Position numbers and translations under genes: made by a program
The notes under the pieces: generated by a model
The model's input: only the letters and a program-made list of their open reading frames with translations
Told to the model about the DNA's origin: nothing
The model's database searches: none
Shown here: positions 8,022-20,525 of the stretch, piece by piece
How positions within the stretch are numbered: the stretch's first letter is position 1
Layout: each line of letters opens with the position of its first letter
Source: JAOPZW01 sp963789015
GTDB taxonomy: Bacteria > Actinomycetota > Thermoleophilia > Solirubrobacterales > Solirubrobacteraceae
Length of the DNA stretch: 64,000 bases
Direction: 5' to 3'
Assembly (NCBI GenBank): GCA_963789015.1
Contig: CAWBIU010000004.1
Span: 496,001 to 560,000, forward strand

Positions 8022-10283
8022 TCAGCCGGGCGGCGCGCCGGTGCCGCCCGACGGGGCGCCGCCGCTCTCGGGAGCCGGGGTCGGGGCCGGCGTGGCCGGC
8101 GTGGCCGGCGCCGGGGTGGCGGGCGCCGGCGTGCTCGGGGTGGTCGTCGCCCCGCCGGACGGGCTCGACGCGCCAGGCGCCGGCGGCGTGGGCACGTCGC
8201 CGCCCTCGGCGGGCGCGGCCGGCGCGACGGCCGGCGGCGGCGTCGGAGCGGTGGTCGTCGTCTTGGCCACGGGCTCGGGCGGCAGGCCCTCCTTGACGCG
8301 CCGGCGGGCGATGCGGTCGTCGATGATCCGGTTGGCCGCCGACATGAAGTCGTGCCAGACGAGCGCCGGGTACGTGCCGCCCTCGACGGGCTCGCCGTTG
8401 AACTCGGTGAGCATCGGCTTGAGCTTGTCCGCGTAGCCGACCCAGACGGCGACCGTGAGCCGGTCGGTGAAGCCGACGAACCACGCGTCGCCGCTGTTCT
8501 CCGTCGTCCCCGTCTTGCCCGCCGCGAAGGTGCCGTCGGCGAGCGCCGCGCGCTTGCCCGTGCCGCGCTGGACGACCGTGGCCATGATCCCGGCCGCGGC
8601 GGTCGCGGTGTCCTTGGACAGGACACGCGTGCGGCGCAGGTCGTTGGCGGTCACGGCGCCGTTGCCGCGCCGCGCGCCGGACAGCGACTCCACGCGCCGG
8701 ATCCCGACCGGGCCGCGGTCGCTGGCCCCGAGCGTGCCGCTCACCTTCAGCCCGCCGGCCGCGATCGTCTCGTAGGCGTGGGCCATGTCGAGCGGGGTGA
8801 CGCCCTGCTCCAGGCCGCCGAGCGTCATCGACGGGTTCGTCGAGACCGGCGTGCGGATGCCCATCCGGCGGGCCAGCCGCGAGACCTTCTGCGTGCCGAC
8901 CTTCAGGCCGACGGCGGCGAAGACGGAGTTGTCCGAGGCCGTCAGCGCGCCCGCGAGCGTGGTGGCCCCGAGGTAGCGGTTCTCGAAGTTGTTGACGACG
9001 AACTTGTCCTCGCCGCCGGGAACGCTGAAGAACCGCTTGCGCGACGGCCACACCGAGCTCGGGCTGATGCCCTGGCGCAGGGCCTCGGCGAGGATGAACG
9101 GCTTCATCGCCGAGCCGGGCTGGCGCTGGCCCTGGGTGGCGAGGTTGAACGGGCGCTCGTAGTAGTCGCGCCCGCCGACCATCGCCCGCACCTCGCCGGT
9201 GTCGTTGTCGAGCGCGACGACGGCGGCCGACGGGCCCTGCGGGTTGGAGAAGTAGCGCTTGACCGTCAGCTCGGCCGCGTCCTGGAGGTCGACGTCGAGC
9301 GTCGTGGTGATCTTCAGGCCGCCTTCGAACGCCCGCCGCGCCCCGAAGCGGTCGACGAGCTGCTGGCGCACCCAGGTCGTGAAGTACGGCGCGCGCGCGC
9401 TCACGCGCGGGGGCTCGACGTCGCCGGGGGTGGCCTCCTGGCGGGCGTTGAAGTACTGCAGGCGGCCGAGCCGGCCCTGGTCGTACATGAGCCGGAGCAC
9501 GAGGTCCCGGCGATTGCGGGCGGCGACCGGATGGCCGAGCGGGTCGAAGCCGCTGGGGTTGGCGACCATGCCGGCCAGCAGCGCGGCCTCCTCGGGGCGC
9601 AGGACCTTCGCGCACGGCTCGTGGCCGCGCGTGCCGCAGTTCGGGTGGTCCTTGCCGAAGTACGTCCGCGCGGCCGACTCGACGCCGTAGGCGCCGTTGC
9701 CGAAGTAGATCGAGTTGAGGTACTGCGTGAGGATCTTCGCCTTGGACCATTTGCGGGTCAGGTGGTAGGCGAGCGCGGCCTCGCGCAGCTTCTGGAAGAT
9801 CGTGCGCTGGTCCTGGGCGCGCAGCGCGTTCTTCACGAACTGCTGGGTGATCGTCGAGCCGCCCTGGACGGCCTGCTGCTGCACGACGTCCTGGACGAAG
9901 GCGCGCCCGATGCCCCGGATGTCGACGCCGGAGTTCTGGTAGAAGCGCCGGTCCTCGATCGCGATGATCGCGTCGCGCATGTTCTGCGAGATGTCCTCGT
10001 GGCGCACGAGGATCCGGCTCTGGTTGTTCGTCAGGACGCCGAGCTGGCGGCCGCGCGCATCGACCAGGACGGAGTTGCGCGCGTCCTGGTACTCCTTGCG
10101 GTTCTCGAGGTCCGGCAGGTCGGACGCGACCGCCATCATCATCCCGAAGACGGTGGAGACGAGGGCGAGCAGCGACAGCCCGACGAGAACGACGAGCAGC
10201 CGCAGCTTCTTCAGGCGCGGTCTGTGGCTCGTGTCCTGATCGAACAGGCGCGTGGCGTTGTCGGTCTGGGTCGCGTCGCTCAT
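8022..10283 (-). CDS. Class A penicillin-binding protein (transglycosylase/transpeptidase)
   Basis: The 753-residue bifunctional peptidoglycan synthase has a cytoplasmic N-terminus, one membrane segment at about residues 28-50, then a GT51 domain with AIEDRRFYQNSGVDIRG and GGSTITQQFVKN. The transpeptidase domain has SAMK with Ser about 391, an SDN motif (ASDNSVF) and KTG in AGKTGTTEN. About 90 C-terminal residues form a Pro/Ala/Thr/Gly-rich tail, common in actinobacterial PBPs. ATG at 10283 is chosen because it yields a short basic cytoplasmic end before the membrane segment. Divergent from tyrS across an 82-bp gap with overlapping -10 elements. Confidence 0.94.
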   Translation of the reverse strand: MSDATQTDNATRLFDQDTSHRPRLKKLRLLVVLVGLSLLALVSTVFGMMMAVASDLPDLENRKEYQDARNSVLVDARGRQLGVLTNNQSRILVRHEDISQNMRDAIIAIEDRRFYQNSGVDIRGIGRAFVQDVVQQQAVQGGSTITQQFVKNALRAQDQRTIFQKLREAALAYHLTRKWSKAKILTQYLNSIYFGNGAYGVESAARTYFGKDHPNCGTRGHEPCAKVLRPEEAALLAGMVANPSGFDPLGHPVAARNRRDLVLRLMYDQGRLGRLQYFNARQEATPGDVEPPRVSARAPYFTTWVRQQLVDRFGARRAFEGGLKITTTLDVDLQDAAELTVKRYFSNPQGPSAAVVALDNDTGEVRAMVGGRDYYERPFNLATQGQRQPGSAMKPFILAEALRQGISPSSVWPSRKRFFSVPGGEDKFVVNNFENRYLGATTLAGALTASDNSVFAAVGLKVGTQKVSRLARRMGIRTPVSTNPSMTLGGLEQGVTPLDMAHAYETIAAGGLKVSGTLGASDRGPVGIRRVESLSGARRGNGAVTANDLRRTRVLSKDTATAAAGIMATVVQRGTGKRAALADGTFAAGKTGTTENSGDAWFVGFTDRLTVAVWVGYADKLKPMLTEFNGEPVEGGTYPALVWHDFMSAANRIIDDRIARRRVKEGLPPEPVAKTTTTAPTPPPAVAPAAPAEGGDVPTPPAPGASSPSGGATTTPSTPAPATPAPATPATPAPTPAPESGGAPSGGTGAPPG

Positions 10284-10365
10284 ACCGCGAGGGGTGGGCG
10301 CCCACGGCCGCAGGTCGTGGGGCGGCGGCGGCTCGCGGCGGCGCACAACACTAGCATTGGGTCGG
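10284..10365. promoter_or_regulatory. Divergent promoter region, PBP / tyrS
   Basis: On the plus strand TAGCAT (10352-10357) lies 8 nt before the tyrS ATG with no Shine-Dalgarno, suggesting a leaderless transcript. On the minus strand TAGTGT (10348-10353) overlaps it and could serve the penicillin-binding protein with a leader of about 55 nt. A perfect 12-bp palindrome, GTGGGCGCCCAC, occupies 10294-10305 in that leader. Assignments are by pattern only. Confidence 0.5.
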
Positions 10366-11556
10366 ATGGCTCCAGACCCCGCGAGCGCCGCCGCGTACCT
10401 GACCCGCAACGCCGCCGCAGCCCTCCCCGAGGGTGCCCTGGAGGCCAAGCTCGCGGCCGCCGAGCGCGAGGACCGCCAGCTGCGCGTGAAGCTCGGGCTC
10501 GACCCGACGGCGGCCGACATCCACCTCGGCCACACCGTCGTCCTGCAGAAGCTGCGCGAGTTCCAGGACCTCGGCCACCGCGTGGTCCTGATCGTCGGCG
10601 ACTTCACCGCGCGCGTCGGCGATCCGAGCGGGCGCTCGACGACCCGCCCTGTGCTCTCGGGGGCGGAGATCGACGCCAACGCGCGCACGTACCAGGAGCA
10701 GGCCTTCCGGGTGCTGCTCGACGACCCCGAGCGCTACGAGCTGCGCTTCAACTCCGAGTGGCTCGACATGTCGATGGAGGAGCTGTTCCGCCTCGCGCGC
10801 ACGACGACCGTCGCCCAGCTGCTCGAGCGCGACGACTTCGCGAAGCGCTGGGCGGCGAGCGCGCCGATCTCGGTGCTCGAGCTGCTCTATCCGCTCATGC
10901 AGGGCCTCGACTCGGTGGCCGTGCGCTCCGACGTGGAGCTCGGCGGCACCGACCAGACCTTCAACCTGCTGCTGGCGCGCGACGTCCAGCGCGCCTACGG
11001 GGTCCCGGAGCAGTCGATCCTGACCGTGCCGATCCTCCCCGGCATCGACGGCACCGAGAAGATGTCCAAGTCGCTGGGCAACCACGTCGGCGTCGCCGAG
11101 GCGCCCGAGGAGGTCTACGGGCGCACCCTCTCGCTGCCCGACGAAGCGATGGACACGTGGTTCCGGCTGCTGGCCGTGGACCGTCCCGCGGAGGCGGCGT
11201 CCGCGCGCGACGCGAAGCGCGCGCTCGCGCGCGCCATCGTCGAGCGCTTCCACGGCGCCGAGGCGGCGCGCGCGGCGGAGGAGCGCTTCGACCGCGTGCA
11301 CATCCGCCACGAGGCGCCCGACGAGGTGCCCGAGCTGCCGGTCACGCCGGGCAACGGGGCCGTCCACCTGCCGGCGCTGCTCTCCGACGGCTTCGGCCTC
11401 TCGCGCTCGGAGGCGCGGCGGCTCCTCGCCCAGGGCGGCGTCAAGCTCGACGGCGAGGCGCTCGGCCCCGACGATCTGGAGCTCGAGCCCGCGCGCCTGG
11501 ACGGGGCCCTCCTGCAGGTCGGCAAGCGCCAGTTCCGTCGCCTGCGCATCGCCTGA
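10366..11556 (+). CDS. tyrS: Tyrosyl-tRNA synthetase
   Basis: The 396-residue class I synthetase charges tRNA-Tyr. It carries the HIGH-type site DIHLGHTVVL near residue 51, GDFTARVGDPSGRSTTR near 80, the tyrosine pocket GGTDQTFNLL near 200 and KMSKS at about 232. A C-terminal S4-like RNA-binding domain is seen near 335-396. The KLGLDPTAADIHLGHTVV start resembles the TyrZ-like class more than the E. coli TyrS class. ATG at 10366 is chosen because upstream codons are not family-like and a -10-like TAGCAT sits just before it. The rRNA operon leader begins directly after its stop. Confidence 0.95.
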   Translation: MAPDPASAAAYLTRNAAAALPEGALEAKLAAAEREDRQLRVKLGLDPTAADIHLGHTVVLQKLREFQDLGHRVVLIVGDFTARVGDPSGRSTTRPVLSGAEIDANARTYQEQAFRVLLDDPERYELRFNSEWLDMSMEELFRLARTTTVAQLLERDDFAKRWAASAPISVLELLYPLMQGLDSVAVRSDVELGGTDQTFNLLLARDVQRAYGVPEQSILTVPILPGIDGTEKMSKSLGNHVGVAEAPEEVYGRTLSLPDEAMDTWFRLLAVDRPAEAASARDAKRALARAIVERFHGAEAARAAEERFDRVHIRHEAPDEVPELPVTPGNGAVHLPALLSDGFGLSRSEARRLLAQGGVKLDGEALGPDDLELEPARLDGALLQVGKRQFRRLRIA

Positions 11557-11929
11557 GCGCCGACGAGGCGCTATGCTTCCTCGTCGCACCGGGTGCACGC
11601 CAGAGTCCCAGACCCATGGGACCAGCGCGGATCCGGCGCTATACTTCCTAATCCGCCTCGGACCACTTCGTCCGAGCGCGTCGTCTGGCGAAGGCGACCC
11701 CTTCCCGACTGGGCGCGGCGGTCTTTGAAAACTCAACAGCATGCGCACCTCGGATCTCCCATGATCCGATGTGTGCGTCCAGGTTCGAACCGTCCGGCAT
11801 CGCCAGCGATGCCGGCGGCCAGAATTGACCCGTCATGACCGTGGTCGCCCGTGTATGGCGCCACAACATGGTCACTGACGAACTTTTCGTGACGGTCCGC
11901 AGACCTTCGGGTCGGTGGGCCAGAAGTTC
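11557..11929 (+). promoter_or_regulatory. rrn operon promoter and leader
   Basis: About 370 nt without a gene. Two similar -10-like blocks, GCTATGCTTCCT near 11570 and GCTATACTTCCT near 11639, suggest tandem promoters; neither has a convincing -35. Downstream are a perfect hairpin CTCGGAC/GTCCGAG near 11656-11675 and the left arm of the 16S processing stem at 11720-11746. That arm pairs with 13680-13706 past the 16S gene at about 24 of 27 positions. Another hairpin, CGGATC/GATCCG, lies near 11751-11768. The segment between there and 11929 holds nothing else recognisable. Confidence 0.7.
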
Positions 11930-16863
<4,934 letters not shown>

Positions 16864-16933
16864 TTTTTTGTGATACCCGGCTGTGGCGCTGTGCGGTTTT
16901 GAAGGGCACCGAGATGGCGGTGTCTCTCACCGG

Positions 16934-17052
16934 TTTCCGGTGGTCATGGCGAGGGGGAAACACCTCTTCCCATTCCGAACAGAGCAGTTAAGCCCCTCAG
17001 CGCCGATGGTACTTGGCCCGCAAGGGCCCGGGAGAGTAGGACGCCGCCGGTT
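16934..17052 (+). rRNA. rrf: 5S ribosomal RNA
   Basis: About 119 nt. Recognisable by GGTGGTCATGGCGAGGGGGA at the 5' side, CCCATTCCGAACAGAG, AGCGCCGATGGTACT, and GGGAGAGTAGGACGCCGCCGG at the 3' end; the terminal CCGG-containing ends pair. Spaced 70 nt after 23S, last gene of the operon. Ends are by comparison with other actinobacterial 5S genes and may be 1-3 nt off. Confidence 0.93.
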
Positions 17053-17063
17053 TATGCATAGCG

Positions 17064-17091
17064 CGGGCCGCCCACTGGGCGGCCCGTCTTG
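17064..17091 (+). terminator. rrn operon terminator hairpin
   Basis: An 11-bp stem, CGGGCCGCCCA / TGGGCGGCCCG (17064-17086), closes with a 1-nt or slightly opened loop and is followed by TCTTGCGTT. The T-tract is weak, as is usual in high-GC actinobacteria. It sits 12 nt after 5S and before the next gene, the right place for the rrn terminator. Confidence 0.75.
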
Positions 17092-17175
17092 CGTTAACGG
17101 TGTGGGCGCCGGCGGGCGTGGGCACGGGCGCCGCGGCGTGGACGCGGTCGGGCCCTGTGTGGTTTGGTACGGGAG

Positions 17176-17676
17176 ATGGAGCCAGTGGAGACGGAGCGCC
17201 TGAGGATGCGCTCGCTCACGGAAGAGGACCTGGACGACCTCGTCGAGCTCGACGGTGAGTTCGAGGTGCGCAAGTGGGTCGACCCGTTCGGGGTGATCAT
17301 CCCTGCCGACCCGCACGAGCGGCGGCGCTACGAGCGGGAGCGCTTCGTCGAGCGCGAGGGCTTCTACGGGGCCTGGGAGCGCATCGGCGGGGCGTTCGTC
17401 GGCTGGTTCCAGCTCGAGGCCGCGCGTGACCGTCCCGACGAGGTCGAGCTCGGGTACCGCCTGCGCCGCGGCGCGTGGGGGTTCGGCTACGCCACCGAGG
17501 GCGCACGCGCCCTCGTCGCTCGGGCTCTCGAGGCCGAGGGGTACCGGCGCGTGTTCGCGCATGCCCTCGACGACAACAAGGCCTCCATCCACGTCATGGA
17601 GAAGGCCGGGCTGCGCTACGCCGGCCCCTGGAGCTACCGCGGGCTGGCGGGCGTGGAGTACGCCCGCGAGCGGTGA
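17176..17676 (+). CDS. GNAT-family N-acetyltransferase (RimJ/RimL-like)
   Basis: The 166-residue protein looks like the RimJ/RimL group: it opens ETERLRMRSLTEEDLDDL, carries ELGYRLRRGAWGFGYATEGA near residue 95 and ends NKASIHVMEKAGLRYAGPW, the characteristic C-terminal GNAT segment. Such proteins acetylate ribosomal protein N-termini, amino acids or antibiotics; the acceptor is unknown here. Start is uncertain: ATG 17176 has GGGAG right against it, whereas GTG 17185 gives that GGGAG a normal 9-nt spacing. It stands alone after the rrn terminator. Confidence 0.84.
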   Translation: MEPVETERLRMRSLTEEDLDDLVELDGEFEVRKWVDPFGVIIPADPHERRRYERERFVEREGFYGAWERIGGAFVGWFQLEAARDRPDEVELGYRLRRGAWGFGYATEGARALVARALEAEGYRRVFAHALDDNKASIHVMEKAGLRYAGPWSYRGLAGVEYARER

Positions 17677-17710
17677 GTGCGGGAGCACGGACGGCGGGAT
17701 CGGAGAGCCG

Positions 17711-17980
17711 CTAGCGCGAGGACGCGTGCTGCCGCGCGGGACGCCGCGGACGGGCGGTCAGCGGCGTGGTGCAGTCCTGGGCGCGCGGGCGCACGGCGCC
17801 CGGGCGCCGGGGGCGCGCGGGCGCGCGCAGGGGCCGGCGATGGGGATGCTCGGCGGGCGTCGGCGCGGCGTCGGGCCCGTCGTCGAGCGTGGCGAAGGCG
17901 ATGGCCACGTCGACGGCCCGGCGGAGCGCGGCGCGCCACCCGCGGGCGGTGGGAACGGAGGTCTCGGGTGCGGGGAACAT
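17711..17980 (-). CDS. Small hypothetical protein (89 aa), uncertain
   Basis: No family recognised. The product is Pro/Arg/Ala-rich with one modestly hydrophobic segment, RRAVDVAIAFATLDDG near residues 20-35. In favour of a real gene: nearly every third codon position is G or C, as in neighbours, and TAGCTT on the minus strand (17990-17995) ends 9 nt before the ATG, matching the leaderless-start pattern seen elsewhere. Against: low complexity and no homologue in mind. The rest of 17677-18062 holds only the divergent promoter region. Confidence 0.4.
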   Translation of the reverse strand: MFPAPETSVPTARGWRAALRRAVDVAIAFATLDDGPDAAPTPAEHPHRRPLRAPARPRRPGAVRPRAQDCTTPLTARPRRPARQHASSR

Positions 17981-18062
17981 GTGTTCGTGAAGCTACGGAG
18001 CGGGTCGGACGGAACCGGGGGTGTGCAAGGGGTCTTGCAGGGCCCGCGGCTACAGTCGCGCG
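17981..18062. promoter_or_regulatory. Divergent promoter region before the DUF389 gene
   Basis: On the plus strand TACAGT (18051-18056) lies 6 nt before the ATG of the DUF389 gene, with no Shine-Dalgarno, the leaderless pattern. On the minus strand TAGCTT (17990-17995) precedes the small hypothetical gene by 9 nt. Neither has a clear -35. Confidence 0.5.
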
Positions 18063-19019
18063 ATGGTCCACCTGCGGATCGTCGTGCCGTCCGAGAAGGC
18101 CGCCCGGACGCTGGAGTGCATCGAGGACTTCGGCTCGGTCATCAACGTCATCCACCTGCCCGGCACTGCGCGCAGACCGGAGGGGGACGTGATCCTGTGC
18201 GACGTGGCGCGCGAGGACGCGAGCCTGGTCATCGAGCGCCTCAAGCGGCTGGGCGTCCACCACGACGGCTCGATCGCCGTCGAGCTCGTCGACACCGCGG
18301 TGTCCGACGCCGCCGACGCGGCCGAGCGGGTCGCCGAGGGCGCGCCGTCGGACGCGGTCATCTGGGAGGAGGTGACGGAGCGGACCTCCGAGTCGGCGAC
18401 GCTCTCGGGCGCGTTCCTCCTCTTCATGGTGCTCGCGTCGCTCATCGCGGCCGTCGGGATCCTGCTCGAGAGCCCGATCCTCGTCGTCGGCGCGATGGTC
18501 GTCGGTCCCGAGTTCGGGCCCGTCGCGGGGATCTGCGTCGCCGCCGTCGAGCGGCGCGCCGACCTCGCCGCGCGCTCGTTCGCAGCGCTCGCCGTCGGCT
18601 TCCCGATCGGGATCGCCGCCGTGCTGCTCGCGACGCTCGTCTTCAAGGCGATCGGCGCCGCGCCCGACACGTTCGTGGCCGAGCAGCACGGCCTTGCGCG
18701 GACGATCGCCTCACCGGACTTCTTCGCCGCGTTCATCGCGTTCTGCGCCGGCATCGCGGGGATGCTCTCGCTCACGACGGCCAAGTCGGGCGCGCTGATC
18801 GGCGTGCTGATCTCGGTCACGACGATCCCGGCCGCCGCCAACGTGGGCGTGTCGGCCGCCTACGGGGACGGTGCGGGCTTCCGCGGCTCGCTCGGCCAGC
18901 TCGCCGTGAACCTCGCCTGCCTGCTCGTCGCCGGGACGCTGACGCTGCTCGTCCAGCGGACCGTCTACCACCGGCGGCGCGCCCACCTCGAGCGTCGCCT
19001 CGCGGCCGAGTCGAGCTAG
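18063..19019 (+). CDS. DUF389-family integral membrane protein
   Basis: The 318-residue protein has a soluble N-terminal domain (about residues 1-110, beginning HLRIVVPSEKAARTLECIE) with an ACT-like look. About six hydrophobic segments follow from residue 118 on, including LVVGAMVVGPEFGPVAGICV, the glycine/proline-rich DUF389 signature, and a short basic tail. Function of the family is unproven; it has been seen near stress and transport genes. ATG 18063 is preceded by TACAGT at 6 nt. Its TAG stop shares the CTAG at 19016-19019 with the convergent dehydrogenase. Confidence 0.85.
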   Translation: MVHLRIVVPSEKAARTLECIEDFGSVINVIHLPGTARRPEGDVILCDVAREDASLVIERLKRLGVHHDGSIAVELVDTAVSDAADAAERVAEGAPSDAVIWEEVTERTSESATLSGAFLLFMVLASLIAAVGILLESPILVVGAMVVGPEFGPVAGICVAAVERRADLAARSFAALAVGFPIGIAAVLLATLVFKAIGAAPDTFVAEQHGLARTIASPDFFAAFIAFCAGIAGMLSLTTAKSGALIGVLISVTTIPAAANVGVSAAYGDGAGFRGSLGQLAVNLACLLVAGTLTLLVQRTVYHRRRAHLERRLAAESS

Positions 19020-20122
19020 ACGTTCGAGCCGAGCGAGGACCAGATGTCGATCTTCGTGCGCACGCGCGAGACGACATCGCTGGTGAACTCGGTCGTCGAG
19101 GCGTGCCCGCCGAGGTCCGGCGTGCGCACGCCCGAGGCCGTCGCCTCGAGGACCGACTCGTAGATCGCGCGCGAGGCGCGCCCGGCGCGGTCGTGGCCCT
19201 GGACGGCCGCGTAGTGCAGGACCGCGGCGCAGGCGAGCAGCATCGCCATCGGGTTGGCGATGTCCTTGCCCTCGAGCGCCGGCGCGGTGCCGTGCGGCGC
19301 CTCGGCCATCGCCACGCGCGTCTCGAAGTCCTCGTCGAAGGCCAGCAGCACGGACTCGGCGCCCGCGATCGAGCCGAACATCGGCATCACGAGATCGCTC
19401 AGGCAGTCGCCGTCGCGGTTGAGCGCGGGGATGACGAGCGGCCCCTCGAGGCCGCCGCCGATCAGGCCGGCGTAGGTCGCGTCGATGAGGACGGGCTGGT
19501 AGTCGACGTCGGGGTGGCGCGCGGCCGCGGCGTCCATCTCCTCCTTGAGCATCCCCTCGTAGACGGGCGAGACCGTCCATTTCGGGCCGCCGTAGACGCG
19601 TCCGCCCATCTCCGCCGCCGTGCGGAAGGCGTACTCGGCCACCGCGCGGCACGTCGAGCGCGTGATCCGCTCGGTGCGGAACGCGACCTCGTCGGGGGCG
19701 CCGTCGTCGCCCTCGCGCCACTGCTCCGCGCCGTAGGCGTCCTCGACGGCCATGCGCACGACTGAGATCGGGTGGTGCACGCCGGCCACGGGCGTCACGC
19801 CCGGGATCCGGCGACCGGTGCGGATGATGACCTTGCCGTCGACGTCCTCGCGCAGGATGCGGTTGGGCGAGCCGACGTCGTCCTTGCCCTCGGGCGTGAC
19901 CGTCGCCGCCTTGACGCCGAACCCGGCCTCGCGCGTCGCGGCGGCCGCCTCGTGGACGATCGCGTTGTTCGTCTCGCGCCGGCGGGCGAGCGAGAGGTCG
20001 TAGCGCGGGAGGTCGAGCTCGAGGCCGACGACGTCCGGATCGAGCACGCGCAGGGCCTGCTCGAGCAGCTCCTGGCCGGTCTGGTCGCCCTCGAGCACGA
20101 CGATGCGCAGCCGGTCGATCAT
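19016..20122 (-). CDS. Isocitrate/isopropylmalate dehydrogenase-family enzyme
   Basis: The 368-residue protein belongs to the beta-hydroxyacid oxidative decarboxylase family. Visible are EGDQTGQELL at the start, SPNRILREDVDGKVIIRTGR near residue 82 (the substrate-phosphate and Arg-rich region), FRTERITRSTCRAVAEYAFR near 145, the metal-site region PALNRDGDCLSDLVMPMFGS near 225 and AEAPHGTAPALEGKDIANP near 265 in place of LeuB's EPVHGSAPDIAGQ. It is not a second LeuB and resembles isocitrate dehydrogenases more; NAD versus NADP use is not assigned. TATGGT lies 8 nt before the ATG. Confidence 0.82.
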   Translation of the reverse strand: MIDRLRIVVLEGDQTGQELLEQALRVLDPDVVGLELDLPRYDLSLARRRETNNAIVHEAAAATREAGFGVKAATVTPEGKDDVGSPNRILREDVDGKVIIRTGRRIPGVTPVAGVHHPISVVRMAVEDAYGAEQWREGDDGAPDEVAFRTERITRSTCRAVAEYAFRTAAEMGGRVYGGPKWTVSPVYEGMLKEEMDAAAARHPDVDYQPVLIDATYAGLIGGGLEGPLVIPALNRDGDCLSDLVMPMFGSIAGAESVLLAFDEDFETRVAMAEAPHGTAPALEGKDIANPMAMLLACAAVLHYAAVQGHDRAGRASRAIYESVLEATASGVRTPDLGGHASTTEFTSDVVSRVRTKIDIWSSLGSNV

Positions 20123-20176
20123 GGCGCGGCACCATAGCGCGCGGCCGCTGGGCGCCCGAGTAGGCTCCGGCGCTCC
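20123..20176. promoter_or_regulatory. Divergent promoter pair, dehydrogenase / zinc-finger gene
   Basis: TATGGT on the minus strand (20131-20136) is 8 nt from the dehydrogenase ATG. TAGGCT on the plus strand (20161-20166) is 10 nt from the zinc-finger gene ATG. Both genes lack a Shine-Dalgarno. The gap is only 54 bp, so the two promoters are back to back. Confidence 0.5.
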
Positions 20177-20521
20177 ATGAGCGGCCTGCAGTGCAGCTGG
20201 TGCGGCATCGACATCGGCCGCGACGAGGGGTTCCGGGCCAGCGAGCCCGAGGGCGAACGGTGGGCCGCGTTCTGCCGTCTCGAGCACATCGTCCCGTGGG
20301 CGATCCAGGGCGCCCACTGGGAGCCCGGATCGATCCTCGCGCGAGGGGAGCCGGACGACGCGCTCGGGCGCTGCGCGCACTGTGGCGGGCCGCTCGGCGG
20401 GCGGCGTGTGCTGCTCGTCCGCCATCGCGGCGAGCACCGCATCGCCGACGCGTTCTGCGGGATCGACCACGTGCTGGCCTGGGCGAAGCTGGGCGGGCGC
20501 TGGCAGCGTCCCGCGTCATGA
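20177..20521 (+). CDS. Duplicated Cys3His zinc-finger protein, function unknown
   Basis: The 114-residue protein is built of two copies of the same unit. Unit 1 has Cys6, Cys9, Cys33 and His37 (FCRLEHIVPWA); unit 2 has Cys66, Cys69, Cys94 and His98 (FCGIDHVLAWA). The pattern C-x2-C-x23/24-C-x3-H followed by a conserved hydrophobic V-x-W-A resembles TRASH/MYM-type treble-clef zinc fingers. No enzyme motif is present; a role in metal handling or macromolecule binding is a guess. The next gene begins 5 nt later, so the MFS transporter is likely cotranscribed. Confidence 0.72.
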   Translation: MSGLQCSWCGIDIGRDEGFRASEPEGERWAAFCRLEHIVPWAIQGAHWEPGSILARGEPDDALGRCAHCGGPLGGRRVLLVRHRGEHRIADAFCGIDHVLAWAKLGGRWQRPAS

Positions 20522-20525
20522 CGCC

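Noticed and set aside
8041..8280. Plus-strand Gly/Ala/Val-rich frame over the PBP C-terminus as a PE/PPE-like protein
   Set aside because: It is the antisense image of the Pro/Ala/Thr tail of the penicillin-binding protein.
10294..10305. Perfect palindrome GTGGGCGCCCAC as a transcription-factor operator
   Set aside because: Twelve-base GC palindromes arise often in such DNA and no second site or regulator was found.
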